From Verrucomicrobium spinosum DSM 4136 = JCM 18804 (GTDB taxonomy: Bacteria; Verrucomicrobiota; Verrucomicrobiia; Verrucomicrobiales; Verrucomicrobiaceae): 64,000 nucleotides of DNA. Shown here piece after piece: positions 43,639 to 53,084 of this stretch. Numbering within the stretch: the first letter of the stretch is position 1; every line of letters begins with the position of its first letter. The notes under the pieces are model-generated. The model had not been told where the DNA came from. It made no database searches and saw only the letters and a program-made list of their open reading frames with translations. The position numbers and the translations under genes were made by a program. The stretch lies in contig NZ_ABIZ01000001.1 of the NCBI RefSeq assembly GCF_000172155.1, positions 4,311,105-4,375,104 of the forward strand, in the 5' to 3' direction.

Positions 43639-46407
43639 ATGAGCGACAAGAAAAAAGAAAAAGACGCCCCCAACCCCTACAAAGAGACCCTGCACCTGCC
43701 GGTGACGGAGTTTCCCATGAGGGCGAGCCTGACCGAACGGGAGCCCCAGCGGCTCGCCAAATGGGAGGCAGAAGGTCTTTATCAGCAGATTCAAGAAAAG
43801 CGTCGCGGCGCCAGGAAATTCATCCTTCATGACGGCCCTCCCTTTGCCAACGGTGATGTGCACATGGGCACCGCCTTGAACAAGATCCTCAAAGACTTGG
43901 TGGTGAAGTCCAAAACCATGCTGGGCTGGCATGCTCCGTTTGTGCCCGGCTGGGACTGTCATGGTCTCCCTATCGAATTCCGCGTGGTGAAAGAGAGCAC
44001 CGGCCTTACGCCAGTGGAAGTGCGCCGCCGTTCGGAAGAGTACGCACGCAAATACATCGACATCCAGCGCAACAGCTTCAAGAGGCTGGGTGTCTTCGGT
44101 GATTGGGAGAACCCTTATCTCACGCTCGATCCGGGCTACGAGGCCGACATTATCCGCGTTTTCGCCAAACTGGTGGAACAGGATCTGGTCTATCGCATGA
44201 AGCGGCCGGTGCTCTGGAGCTACGGCGCAGGCACCGCACTGGCGGAAGCGGAGGTGGAGTACAAAGACAAGGTCTCGCCCGCCATCTACGTAGCCTTCGC
44301 CCTGGCACCGAACAACCTGCCTGCCGCCCTGGAAGGGGCCAGCCTCGTGATCTGGACGACCACGCCATGGACACTGCCCGCGAACCTCGGCATCGCCCTG
44401 CATCCGGAGTTCGACTACGTGGTGGGTGAGTTCACCAACGTCGAAAACGTGCCCGCCCGTTTCGTCGTTGCGAAGTCGCTGTTGAACGAGTTTACTGCCA
44501 AGACTGGGTTCAGTCTGGTCACGGAACTGGCCCAGATGAAGGGCCGCGAGTTCGTGGGAATGGAGGCCCGGCATCCTTTCTTACCTCGCACCTCCAAGGT
44601 CATCAACGGCCTCTTTGTGACCGCCGACACCGGGACGGGTCAGGTGCACATCGCCCCCGGGCACGGTGCAGACGACTATCAGGCCGGCCGTGAAAACGGC
44701 ATGGAGATCCTCTCCCCCGTGGATGGCCGCGGCCACTACACCGCAGAAGTGGGCCTGCCCGAACTGGTGGGAAAACACGTCTTCCAGGCCAATGAGCCCA
44801 TCATCGCCCTTCTGACTGAGAAGGGCGCGTTGCTGGCCCGCGAAAGCTACGCCCACCAGTATCCGCATTGCTGGCGCTCCAAGACGCCGATCATCTTCCG
44901 CGCCGTGGAGCAGTACTTCATCCGCGTGGAGCAGATCCGTGGGAAAGCGCTTGAGGAAATCGACCGCGTCAAGTGGCTGCCAGCCTGGGGTCGCAACCGC
45001 ATCTATGGCACCGTGGAATCCCGCCCCGACTGGTGCATCAGCCGTCAGCGTACCTGGGGCGTGCCTCTGCCCGTGTTCTATCATGCAGACGGCACACCGG
45101 TCGTCAGCGCCGAGGTGGCCCGCAAGGTCGCGGACATCATCGAGCAGGTGGGCACCAATGCCTGGTTCGAAAAGTCCGACGCGGAGTGGGCCACCCTTGT
45201 GGGCCTGCCCGATGGCGCGGTCAAAGGAAACGACACCCTCGACGTCTGGATCGACTCCGGTTGCAGCCATGTCGCGGTGCTTGATCGTCACCCCGAGCTT
45301 CACTGCCCGGCCGACCTTTACATCGAAGCCACCGACCAGCATCGCGGCTGGTTCCAGAGCTCCCTCATGCTCAGTGTGGTCGCCCGCGGTGCCGCCCCGT
45401 ACAAGAGCGTCATCACCCACGGGTTCGTGGTGGACACCAGCGGGAAAAAAGTTTCCAAGAGCGACCAGGGCAACGACAAGAATGCCAAGCCGATGACGGC
45501 GGACCACTACTACAACAAGTACGGGGCCGATCTCGTGCGCTTGTGGGTGAGCTCCGTGGACTACCAGAATGAGGTACCCTTCTCAGAAGAGCTGTTCCAG
45601 CAGGCCTCCGAAAGTTACCGCCGCCTCCGCAACACGCTGCGCGTGCTGCTGGGCAATCTGGACGGATTCAACGCCGCAGAAGATGCGGTGGAGCCCGACC
45701 AGCTCACGCTCGTGGACCGCTGGATCCTCAGCCAGCTCGAGAACCTGAAACAGGAGTGCCGCGAGGCTTACGATGCATACGACTTCCGCAAGGTCTTCGT
45801 CCTTCTCAACCAGTTTTGCGCCGTCGATCTCAGCGCCCTCTACGTTGACATCACCAAGGACCGTCTCTACTGCGACGCCACGAGCAGCCTGCGCCGCCGC
45901 GCCACCCAGACGGCCATCCACCGCATCACGGACGCCCTCTGCCGCCTGCTGGCCCCCATCCTCTCCTTCACCGCGGATGAGGCCTGGGAATACCTCGGTC
46001 ATGAGACCAGCGTGCATCTGGAGGACTTCCCCGAGCTCGATCCCTCGTACGTCAATCCAGAAGCGACCGCGGCTGTCCAAGAGCTCCTCAAAGTGCGTAC
46101 TGTCATCCAGCAGGCCATCGAGAAGGCCCGCCAGGAAAAGCGCATCGGCTCCAACCTGGAAGCCACAGTAGAACTCACCCTCCCCGAGTCCGCCTTCCAG
46201 CATCCCGTTTTCGAGGCCATCCCGACGCTGGAGGAGTTCTTCATTCTCTCCGTCCTTACCATCAAGCGGACAGACGCCGCCGAGCCATCTGCCGTGGTGC
46301 TGGAGTCTCCGCACCAGAAGTGTGCCCGGTGCTGGAAGCACGTTCCCACAGTCGGCCACCAGACTCACACGGATCTGTGTGATCGCTGCGACGAGGCCGT
46401 TGCCTGA
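43639..46407 (+). CDS. ileS: Isoleucyl-tRNA synthetase
   Basis: This 922-residue class I synthetase has the HIGH-type signature at 65-77 (DGPPFANGDVHMG) and the KMSKS-type KKVSKSDQG. It has an editing (CP1) domain with GTGQVHIAPGHG, an anticodon domain and a C-terminal Zn ribbon (CARCWKH...CDRCDEA). Length and domain order match bacterial IleRS. The ATG at 43639 begins the conserved N-terminus, and an upstream in-frame start adds 30 non-homologous residues. It is followed by lspA, a common bacterial pairing. Confidence 0.97.
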   Translation: MSDKKKEKDAPNPYKETLHLPVTEFPMRASLTEREPQRLAKWEAEGLYQQIQEKRRGARKFILHDGPPFANGDVHMGTALNKILKDLVVKSKTMLGWHAPFVPGWDCHGLPIEFRVVKESTGLTPVEVRRRSEEYARKYIDIQRNSFKRLGVFGDWENPYLTLDPGYEADIIRVFAKLVEQDLVYRMKRPVLWSYGAGTALAEAEVEYKDKVSPAIYVAFALAPNNLPAALEGASLVIWTTTPWTLPANLGIALHPEFDYVVGEFTNVENVPARFVVAKSLLNEFTAKTGFSLVTELAQMKGREFVGMEARHPFLPRTSKVINGLFVTADTGTGQVHIAPGHGADDYQAGRENGMEILSPVDGRGHYTAEVGLPELVGKHVFQANEPIIALLTEKGALLARESYAHQYPHCWRSKTPIIFRAVEQYFIRVEQIRGKALEEIDRVKWLPAWGRNRIYGTVESRPDWCISRQRTWGVPLPVFYHADGTPVVSAEVARKVADIIEQVGTNAWFEKSDAEWATLVGLPDGAVKGNDTLDVWIDSGCSHVAVLDRHPELHCPADLYIEATDQHRGWFQSSLMLSVVARGAAPYKSVITHGFVVDTSGKKVSKSDQGNDKNAKPMTADHYYNKYGADLVRLWVSSVDYQNEVPFSEELFQQASESYRRLRNTLRVLLGNLDGFNAAEDAVEPDQLTLVDRWILSQLENLKQECREAYDAYDFRKVFVLLNQFCAVDLSALYVDITKDRLYCDATSSLRRRATQTAIHRITDALCRLLAPILSFTADEAWEYLGHETSVHLEDFPELDPSYVNPEATAAVQELLKVRTVIQQAIEKARQEKRIGSNLEATVELTLPESAFQHPVFEAIPTLEEFFILSVLTIKRTDAAEPSAVVLESPHQKCARCWKHVPTVGHQTHTDLCDRCDEAVA

Positions 46408-46455
46408 CCCAGGCACCTGGCAATGTAGATTCCTAATACCCCCCTCCCTTCCCGC

Positions 46456-46956
46456 ATGCTCCGTCTCCTGCTCCTCCTGAGCCTCCCCCTTTACATCATC
46501 GACCAGCTCACCAAGCTGTGGGTGGTCCGGAATTTCGAGCTTCGCGGCCCCGGCCGCGAGGTCATTGAAAATTTCTTCACGCTCCACTACATTGACAATA
46601 CGGGGGTGGCTTTTGGGAGCTTTAACGGAGGCGAGTATTCCAACTACATCTTCGGAGGCATCGCTCTCGTAGCCCTCGGATTTTTCATTTGGGCTTACCG
46701 CAAAGGTTTCTTCCCGGGGCTGTTAAACCGCGTCGCGATCGCCCTGATCGTGGCCGGGGTATGCGGAAACTTTACGGATCGCCTGATTTACCATCACGTG
46801 GTGGACTTCCTGTCCTTTGACCTGCATCTGCCCATGGCCAGTCCATGGCCGTCCTTCAATGTGGCGGATTCCTGCGTGGTGATTGCTGCCTGTCTGCTGG
46901 CGAGCGGTGTCTTCCGCGCTGATCCCTCCGAAAAGGACAAACAGACAACAGAATAG
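46456..46956 (+). CDS. lspA: Lipoprotein signal peptidase (SPase II)
   Basis: This 166-residue membrane protein has four hydrophobic helices. The catalytic aspartates are D108 in GVCGNFTDRL and D138 in FNVADSC. NTGVAFG is the other conserved motif. It cleaves the signal of diacylglyceryl-modified prolipoproteins, including the lipoproteins seen in this window. It sits 48 bases after ileS and is probably co-transcribed. Confidence 0.95.
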   Translation: MLRLLLLLSLPLYIIDQLTKLWVVRNFELRGPGREVIENFFTLHYIDNTGVAFGSFNGGEYSNYIFGGIALVALGFFIWAYRKGFFPGLLNRVAIALIVAGVCGNFTDRLIYHHVVDFLSFDLHLPMASPWPSFNVADSCVVIAACLLASGVFRADPSEKDKQTTE

Positions 46957-47029
46957 CAGCTCCTGCCCACCGGGGGTGGTTTCAGGTGTCGTTATGGACA
47001 CATTGTTCCATCTCTTGTAGGATGGCGAC

Positions 47030-47518
47030 ATGAATTCCCACACCCTGCCGGCCGCCCTGCTCGCCGAAGTAGCCCCCATCCTGGACCTTGATGCTCTGGT
47101 CCAGCATGACGGTGACGACGGTGTGTCCTGGGACTTGATGTTCGACGACAGCCTCCTCGTAGAAGCCTTCCACGAGGAAGTGACGAACAAGCTGGTACTG
47201 ACCACCCATGTGGGCACCCCCAATGACGATCGGGTGGCTCAGCTCTATAGACTGCTGCTCCAGTACAACTACCTCTGGCGCGACACGTCCGGCACGCGGA
47301 TGGCCCTCGAGCCACCGGATGGAAACATCATCATGATCTACGACCTTCCCCTTGCCGGGCTGGATGGAGTGACTTTGCGCAACGTGCTGCAAAACTTTGC
47401 CGCGGCCGCCCGGGCCTGGACGGTGACGATCAACGGTCCGGTGGCATCGGATGCATCTGCCTCCGAAGACGCCACGGATGACCCCGCATTTGGCCCTGCG
47501 CTGCTAATCCGTGTCTAG
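47030..47518 (+). CDS. Type III secretion chaperone, CesT/Tir family
   Basis: This 162-residue acidic protein has the CesT-family core: LLLQYNYLWRDTSGTRMALE and PPDGNIIMIYDLPLAGLDGV, then NFAAAARAW. Such class I chaperones dimerise, hold the effector's N-terminal region unfolded and guide it to the type III ATPase. A GGATGG lies before the ATG. Thirty bases downstream on the same strand is a cysteine-protease-like gene, the typical chaperone-effector layout. Alternative: another CesT-fold chaperone not tied to secretion, which I consider less likely given the neighbour. Confidence 0.85.
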   Translation: MNSHTLPAALLAEVAPILDLDALVQHDGDDGVSWDLMFDDSLLVEAFHEEVTNKLVLTTHVGTPNDDRVAQLYRLLLQYNYLWRDTSGTRMALEPPDGNIIMIYDLPLAGLDGVTLRNVLQNFAAAARAWTVTINGPVASDASASEDATDDPAFGPALLIRV

Positions 47519-47548
47519 AGGAAGACTTCGTCTTTGCTTCTCCCCGCC

Positions 47549-48856
47549 ATGAACATCAACTCTGCTCAAACACGTTCGCTCACCGAAATTACGGCCGCCT
47601 TTGACAAGTCGGGTGTGGGTGCCGACAAGGAGGTGCGGGCCAAAAGCGGTGGCAAGGTGCTCTATGAAAAAACCAAGTCTGAAGGCCGTTTCAGCACCAA
47701 AGCGTCAAGGACCAAGAAGCAGGATGATGCACGCAAGCTCATCGGATCAGCACTGAAAAAGGAACTGGAATCCCGCCCTGGAGCCAAAGTGTTTGAAGGT
47801 GTGGTGCGCAAGAACATGCGGGACATCTTTGAAGGAAACGGCGTGGTGACAAAAGGCGACTTCGACAGAGTCAAGGTGGAGTCTGACCGGGTGGTTTCCA
47901 TCTATGAATCCTACAAAAATGCCAAGGAGAAGTTTGCCAAGGATCCCGATTGTGAAGCGGGACGCAAGGACATGCGAAATGTCCTGCGAGACACTCCCGG
48001 CTTCAGCCCGGGCATGGAGTTTTTTGACGTCGTAGAACTCTATTCCGAGTTGCTCAACAGTCCCAAACCATTCACCTCTGAGATCAAGAAACAACTCGGT
48101 GCGCTGGGAGCCTTTGCGAAGGACAAGGGCAGCGATATCTCAGACGTGGCGGCCCTTGAACGCGCCAGTGAAGCGGTCCACTCCGCTGTCAGTCACGGAG
48201 CCACCAGCGTCAAGGCGCTGCCCCAAACCATCCTGCTGCGCCAGATCGGCACGCCGGAAGATCAAAAGGGTCGGTGCGCCCCGCTGGTCGCACTCACCGC
48301 CCTGGCGGAATCTTCGGGGCCGACTGGCTCTGATGGCTTGATGCGACGCCTGGAGCAGGAGGTGCATGACATGCAAAAGGCGGGGCTCCGGGAACCGAAT
48401 GAGTATGCCTCCCAACTGGCCCAACTGCATGGCCCCACTGGAAACACCCGGGAGCGCATTAAGGCACCTGATGGATCCAAGATTGAGACCTTTGGCCATC
48501 GCTCCACAGTGAAGCATCTGGAGGACGCATTCGAACAGGGTGGCGGCAAACCCGTCATGTATGGCGTGGAGGTGACGGGCCATATCATGATGATTGGCGC
48601 CACCCGCCATGAGGGCGAAGACTCGTACATTTTTTACGACCCAAACTTTGGCACGGCCCGGTTTGAAAGCGCCAAGGACATGAGCAAGTTTCTGGACCAG
48701 TACTTCGGGGAGCTGGGGTACGGCAAAGAGTACAGTATGGATGGACTTGCCAGGGGCGAGTTTGAGTTCAATGTGGCCAAGCAGTATGACCTGGACAAGG
48801 TCGCGGCACTGACCGTGAGAGGGGGCAGTGTGGACGTGATGCTGGAGCCCAAATAG
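47549..48856 (+). CDS. YopT/AvrPphB-like (C58) cysteine protease, candidate type III effector
   Basis: This 435-residue protein lacks a secretory signal. Residues 1-110 are Lys/Ser/Thr-rich and could be the chaperone-binding and secretion region. The C-terminal half shows a papain-like triad in C58 order: C243 (KGRCAPLVAL), H345 (VTGHIMMIG) and D364 (YIFYDPNFGTARF, the family DPN-x-G hallmark). Spacings are C to H 102 and H to D 19, near those of YopT/AvrPphB. The ATG at 47549 was preferred over a TTG 15 bases earlier. The host target is unknown. The pairing with a CesT chaperone supports effector status, but secretion is unproven. Confidence 0.78.
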   Translation: MNINSAQTRSLTEITAAFDKSGVGADKEVRAKSGGKVLYEKTKSEGRFSTKASRTKKQDDARKLIGSALKKELESRPGAKVFEGVVRKNMRDIFEGNGVVTKGDFDRVKVESDRVVSIYESYKNAKEKFAKDPDCEAGRKDMRNVLRDTPGFSPGMEFFDVVELYSELLNSPKPFTSEIKKQLGALGAFAKDKGSDISDVAALERASEAVHSAVSHGATSVKALPQTILLRQIGTPEDQKGRCAPLVALTALAESSGPTGSDGLMRRLEQEVHDMQKAGLREPNEYASQLAQLHGPTGNTRERIKAPDGSKIETFGHRSTVKHLEDAFEQGGGKPVMYGVEVTGHIMMIGATRHEGEDSYIFYDPNFGTARFESAKDMSKFLDQYFGELGYGKEYSMDGLARGEFEFNVAKQYDLDKVAALTVRGGSVDVMLEPK

Positions 48857-48874
48857 CGAAACAGAGGAAACAAC

Positions 48875-48895
48875 CCCGGGAACCGCCGTCCCGGG
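48875..48895. terminator. Hairpin between convergent genes
   Basis: CCCGGGA pairs with TCCCGGG around ACCGCCG, in the 39-base gap between the protease gene and aat. There is no clear T-tract, so it is a possible bidirectional terminator. Confidence 0.5.
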
Positions 48896-49498
48896 TCAGC
48901 CCAGGAAACGGGAGGACATTTTTACGGCCTCTTCAAGGATCGCTAGATACTCCTCCCGTGCGATTTCACGGCCTCCGAACATCGACAGATGAGCTGTCGT
49001 CCACTGCGTATCATGCAGCAGAAACTGTTTTTCTCTCAACCGGTCCATGAGCCAGACCAGCGCCGCCTTGGATCCCCCTGACCGCCGGCTGAACATGGAC
49101 TCTCCAAAGAAGGCACCGCCGATGGCCACCCCGTAGAGTCCGCCAATGAGTTCGTCATCCTCCCAGGCCTCGACTGAATGCGCGTACCCCAGCTTGTGCA
49201 GGAGTTCGTAGCTATGGATGATCTCCTTGGAGATCCACGTTTCCCGGCGCTGGCCGCAGCCGCGCAGCACCTCGCCGAAGGCGGTGTTCACCCTCACCTC
49301 GATCTTCCGTCTGCGCAACTCCGCCCTCAGACTGCGGGGCACATGATATTCCCGGATGGGCAAAATGCCTCGGGGATCTGGCGAAAACCACGAAAGACGA
49401 CCGTTCTCCATGCCCATGGGGAATATCCCATTGCAGTACGCACTGATGAGAAGTCGGGGCTCTAATGCAGACACGGAGGGTTCAATGGATATCCTCAT
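48896..49498 (-). CDS. aat: Leucyl/phenylalanyl-tRNA-protein transferase
   Basis: This 200-residue protein adds Leu or Phe to the N-terminus of proteins with N-terminal Arg or Lys, as part of the N-end rule. Conserved stretches include YCNGIFPMG, WFSPDPRGILP, GGLYGVAIGGAFFGESMFSR and DTQWTTAHLSMFGG. It is slightly shorter than the Escherichia coli protein at the N-terminus, which is usual for many bacteria. The ATG at 49498 is used. It is divergent from coaD with a 114-base gap. Confidence 0.93.
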   Translation of the reverse strand: MRISIEPSVSALEPRLLISAYCNGIFPMGMENGRLSWFSPDPRGILPIREYHVPRSLRAELRRRKIEVRVNTAFGEVLRGCGQRRETWISKEIIHSYELLHKLGYAHSVEAWEDDELIGGLYGVAIGGAFFGESMFSRRSGGSKAALVWLMDRLREKQFLLHDTQWTTAHLSMFGGREIAREEYLAILEEAVKMSSRFLG

Positions 49499-49612
49499 CC
49501 ACTATTCATCGAAAACGCGTTTTCGTGCAACTCTCAGCACGCCTGTTCCGCATGAGAATTTCTCTTTCATCACCCCGGGTCCGGCTTAAGGTCAACCATC
49601 ACCTCACCCGCC

Positions 49613-50128
49613 ATGCGCAAAGGTCTCTACCCGGGCAGCTTTGACCCCATTACCAACGGCCATCTGGACGTACTCCGGCGGGCTGCCCGCCTGTTTGACG
49701 AGTTGGTAGTGGCAGTGGCAAGAGACAATCAGAAGCAATCCCTCTTTACCATGGACGAGCGGGTCGCGATGATCGAGGAGACCGCCCAGGCCCACGGGCT
49801 TGCCAACGTCAGCGTCCAGCCATTCGAGGGCCTGCTGGTGGAGTTTGCGGCACGTGAGGGAGCCTGCGCCGTCATCCGCGGGCTGAGAGCCGTTTCTGAC
49901 TTCGAGTTTGAGTTCCAGATGGCACTCATGAACCGGAAACTGGATGACCGGGTGGAGACGCTGTTCCTCACTCCTCAGGAGGAGTTGACCTACATCAGTT
50001 CCCGGATCGTCAAAGAAATCGCCCGTCTGGGTGGAGACATTCGCGCCTTTGTGCCGGCCCATGTCGCCGAGGCCCTAAAACGCAAGCTCGGAAACGCCCG
50101 CTCCGCCCCTGCCAGCGTAACTTCTTGA
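49613..50128 (+). CDS. coaD: Phosphopantetheine adenylyltransferase
   Basis: This 171-residue enzyme forms dephospho-CoA from 4'-phosphopantetheine and ATP. The nucleotidyltransferase TxGH motif is in GSFDPITNGHLDV (residues 8-20). Other family stretches are VIRGLRAVSDFEFEFQMALM and YISSRIVKEIA, the latter matching the ISST-like second motif. It is 16 bases before yceD and is the first gene of the cluster running to rpmF. Confidence 0.96.
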   Translation: MRKGLYPGSFDPITNGHLDVLRRAARLFDELVVAVARDNQKQSLFTMDERVAMIEETAQAHGLANVSVQPFEGLLVEFAAREGACAVIRGLRAVSDFEFEFQMALMNRKLDDRVETLFLTPQEELTYISSRIVKEIARLGGDIRAFVPAHVAEALKRKLGNARSAPASVTS

Positions 50129-50144
50129 AAAGGAAAACTTTGCC

Positions 50145-50636
50145 ATGAACCTCAAAATAGACCCCCGCGGTATCCCGTCCGAAGGCCTGCACGTGGAAGG
50201 CCAGCTTCCGGTGACCATCTTTGCCTTGTCTGAGGATGATCCCGCCCGTCCTGTCAGCCCTCTGGACTACCAGTTGACCGTGATGCGAGATGAGAATGAC
50301 ATCCTCGTCCATGGCCATCTTGGAGCCACTTTTGAGCTGACCTGCGGTCGCTGTGCGGAACGATTTCAGACCCGTGTAGAGCTTCAGACCTACGGATTGG
50401 ACGTAGAGATTGAAAATGAAGATCCAATTGACTTGACAATTTACCTAAGAGAGGACATCCTGCTGGCCCTTCCGACCTACCCTCGCTGTGAAACGGGCAA
50501 CGTTACACTTCGAGATTGTCCCGCTGAAGGCAAGTTCAGCCCTGAAACGGAGCCCCTTGGCACTGAGCTTGACGAAGCTGCGGACAGAAATGTGTGGGGA
50601 ACTCTCGATCAACTGAACAACCTTAAACGCAACTGA
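50145..50636 (+). CDS. YceD/DUF177-family protein upstream of rpmF
   Basis: This 163-residue acidic protein has the YceD/DUF177 fold. It has the CxxC segment ELTCGRCAERF and a later YPRCETGNVTLRDCP. It is encoded directly before rpmF in most bacteria and is linked to 23S rRNA or ribosome maturation. An AGGAAAAC Shine-Dalgarno precedes the ATG. The gap to rpmF is three bases. Confidence 0.88.
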   Translation: MNLKIDPRGIPSEGLHVEGQLPVTIFALSEDDPARPVSPLDYQLTVMRDENDILVHGHLGATFELTCGRCAERFQTRVELQTYGLDVEIENEDPIDLTIYLREDILLALPTYPRCETGNVTLRDCPAEGKFSPETEPLGTELDEAADRNVWGTLDQLNNLKRN

Positions 50637-50639
50637 ATC

Positions 50640-50822
50640 ATGGCCGTCCCGAAGCGCAGACAATCCAAGAGCCGTCAGAAGATGCGCCGTGGCGCAAACC
50701 GCTGGCGCGCCCCCAAACTCAAGTCCTGTTCCTCCTGCGGAGCGGCTGTTCCCTCCCACGTTGCCTGCCCTTCCTGCGGCTATTACGGCGACCGCCAGGT
50801 GCTTGACGTGGACGCGGGCTAA
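50640..50822 (+). CDS. rpmF: Ribosomal protein bL32
   Basis: This 60-residue protein begins MAVPKRRQSKSRQKMRRG, the hallmark of bL32. It has a zinc ribbon (CSSCGAAV and CPSCGYYG), the zinc-binding version of the protein. A strong terminator follows 37 bases after the stop, so plsX downstream needs its own promoter or read-through. Confidence 0.97.
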   Translation: MAVPKRRQSKSRQKMRRGANRWRAPKLKSCSSCGAAVPSHVACPSCGYYGDRQVLDVDAG

Positions 50823-50858
50823 GCCATCGGCTTACCCATCTGCCAACATACAGCTTCG

Positions 50859-50892
50859 ATCCCTGCAACGCCCGGCGTTGCGGGGATTTTTT
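50859..50892 (+). terminator. Intrinsic terminator between rpmF and plsX
   Basis: ATCCCTGCAACGC pairs with GCGTTGCGGGGAT (one mismatch) around a three-base loop, and a T-run follows. It separates the yceD-rpmF transcript from plsX-fabH. Confidence 0.85.
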
Positions 50893-51045
50893 GTTGTCGT
50901 ACACCAAAGTACAACAAGCATAAGTCCTTCATCCGCCAGGAGACAGGATGACACCCGCAACTGCTTCCTCACACCGCTTTGCATTTGCACTCCCCTGCCG
51001 ACTGCGCTACCTCGCCATGACAATGCTCTACGGTCCTGAGACGAC

Positions 51046-52059
51046 ATGAACCTTGCCCTTGATGCCATGGGCGGCGATATAGCCCCGAAGAATCCAATTG
51101 GAGGCCTCAAACTCGCCCTCGAGAGTCTCCCTTTGGTGAAGAAGTTTTACCTCACCGGTCCGCGGGATGTTCTGGAGGCAGAGCTTGACCGACAGGAGGT
51201 CGGCCAGCGCGAACGCGTGGAAATCGTACACTCCACGCAAGTGGTGGAGATGTCTGACTCCGGACTGGATGCAGTGCGCCGGAAGAAGAACTCCTCCATT
51301 TCCATGGCCGTGGATCTCGTCAAACAGGGCGAGTGCCAGGCAGTGGTGAGTGCCGGCCACACGGGAGCCTCAGTCGCTGCTGGAACCCTCATGCTGGGCA
51401 GGCTGGACGGAGTGGACTTCCCCGGCATCGCCAGCCCCATGCCCAACGAGCACGGGGTATGTTATATCCTCGATGCAGGTGCCAATCCCGACGCCACCCC
51501 AGGCCACCTGGTGCAGTATGCCATCATGGGCTCCACTTACGCCCAGTACGTACACGGCAAGGCTTCGCCAGTGGTGGGATTGATGAACGTGGGAGAGGAA
51601 GACTCCAAGGGGAATGCCCTTGCCAAGGAGACCTTCCCGCTTTTGAAGCTGGCCCCCATCAACTTCAAAGGCAATGTGGAAGGACATGACATCTTTGAAA
51701 CCGAACTGGACGTCATCGTCTGCGACGGCTTCACAGGAAATGTCATTCTGAAGAGCTGCGAGGCCACGGCCAAGGCCATGTTCAAGTGGCTGAAGCATGA
51801 GATCGAAGCCTCCTTCATCCGCAAGATGGGTGCCCTGATGGCCCAGCAGGCCTTCCGCACCGTCAAGCGCAAAGGCAGCTACGAGTCCTACGGTGGCAGC
51901 CCTCTCCTTGGCGTGCGGGGCGTCGTCATCATCGGCCACGGTTCCAGTTCCCCCACTGCCATCATGAATGCCCTGCGAGTCGGCATGGAAGCCGTCACTC
52001 ACGAAGTGAATCCTCACATTCAGAACGCCATTACTTCACACGTTTTCGCACATGTCTGA
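51046..52059 (+). CDS. plsX: Phosphate acyltransferase PlsX
   Basis: This 337-residue protein makes acyl-phosphate from acyl-ACP for phospholipid synthesis. It has the conserved start NLALDAMGGDIAPKNPIGG, VSAGHTGASVAAGTLMLGRL and FTGNVILKSCEATAKA. The stop overlaps the fabH start by eight bases. The gene follows rpmF after a terminator and a 150-base gap that should hold its promoter. Confidence 0.96.
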   Translation: MNLALDAMGGDIAPKNPIGGLKLALESLPLVKKFYLTGPRDVLEAELDRQEVGQRERVEIVHSTQVVEMSDSGLDAVRRKKNSSISMAVDLVKQGECQAVVSAGHTGASVAAGTLMLGRLDGVDFPGIASPMPNEHGVCYILDAGANPDATPGHLVQYAIMGSTYAQYVHGKASPVVGLMNVGEEDSKGNALAKETFPLLKLAPINFKGNVEGHDIFETELDVIVCDGFTGNVILKSCEATAKAMFKWLKHEIEASFIRKMGALMAQQAFRTVKRKGSYESYGGSPLLGVRGVVIIGHGSSSPTAIMNALRVGMEAVTHEVNPHIQNAITSHVFAHV

Positions 52060-53050
52060 CAATTGCCAATGCAGCATCATCGGTACCGGCAGCTACATGC
52101 CGGCCCGCGTGCTGACCAACCACGACCTGGAGAAGCTCGTAGAGACCTCCGACGAGTGGATCACCACCCGCACCGGTATCAAGGAACGTCGCATCGCCGC
52201 GCCAGATGAAACCACCAGCGACATGGCCTCAGAAGCCGCCCGTCGTGCCCTTCACACCGCGGGCGTCAAGCCCGAGGAGGTGGACCTCATCATCGTCGCC
52301 ACGGTGACTCCCGACATGTTCTTCCCATCCACCGCCTGCTTCGTACAGAAGAAGATCGGTGCCACCAATGCGGTGGGCTTCGACATCAGTGCCGCCTGTT
52401 CCGGCTTCCTCTATGCCCTGCAGACAGCGCGCCACTTCCTCAACGGCGGGCCTCGTAAAACGGCCCTCGTCATCGGAGCAGAAAAGCTCAGCAGCCTCAT
52501 CAACTGGACAGATCGCAACACATGCGTTCTGTTTGGCGATGGAGCGGGTGCAGCCGTCATCCGCTGGGACGATCAAGCCAACGCACCTGGCAGGGTGATC
52601 TCAAGCTTCATGGGAACCGATGGCAATCTGGCCGACCTTCTTAAGGTCCCAGGCGGTGGCACGGCACTTCCCATCACCGCTGAAAACGTCCATCTTCGCC
52701 CCAACACCATTCACATGGAAGGTCGTGAGACCTTCAAGCACGCCGTCACCCGGATGTGCCAGGCCAGCGAGAAGGCGCTCAAGGAAGCTGGACTCACCGC
52801 GCAGGACGTGAAGTTGGTGATCCCCCACCAGGCCAACGCACGCATCATCTCCGCCATTGCGGAGCGTCTGGGCGTACCTGAAGAACGCACCTTCATCAAC
52901 CTGGACAAGTACGGCAACACCAGTGCCGCCACCATCCCCGTATGTCTCGACGAAGCGAATCGCTCCGGGCGGATCCAGCGCGGAGATATCCTCCTGCTAG
53001 TCGCCTTCGGCGGTGGCTTCACCTGGGCCAGCACTGTGATCCGGTGGTGA
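52052..53050 (+). CDS. fabH: 3-oxoacyl-ACP synthase III
   Basis: This 332-residue condensing enzyme starts fatty acid synthesis from acyl-CoA and malonyl-ACP. The triad is C116 (ISAACSGF), H259 (IPHQANARII) and N289 (KYGNTSAA). The ATG at 52052 lies eight bases inside plsX. The transcript terminator lies within the 3' part of the convergent AraC-type gene. Confidence 0.96.
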   Translation: MSDNCQCSIIGTGSYMPARVLTNHDLEKLVETSDEWITTRTGIKERRIAAPDETTSDMASEAARRALHTAGVKPEEVDLIIVATVTPDMFFPSTACFVQKKIGATNAVGFDISAACSGFLYALQTARHFLNGGPRKTALVIGAEKLSSLINWTDRNTCVLFGDGAGAAVIRWDDQANAPGRVISSFMGTDGNLADLLKVPGGGTALPITAENVHLRPNTIHMEGRETFKHAVTRMCQASEKALKEAGLTAQDVKLVIPHQANARIISAIAERLGVPEERTFINLDKYGNTSAATIPVCLDEANRSGRIQRGDILLLVAFGGGFTWASTVIRW

Positions 53051-53084
53051 GAACCTTGCCCCCCTGAATCCGGCAGGATCACTT

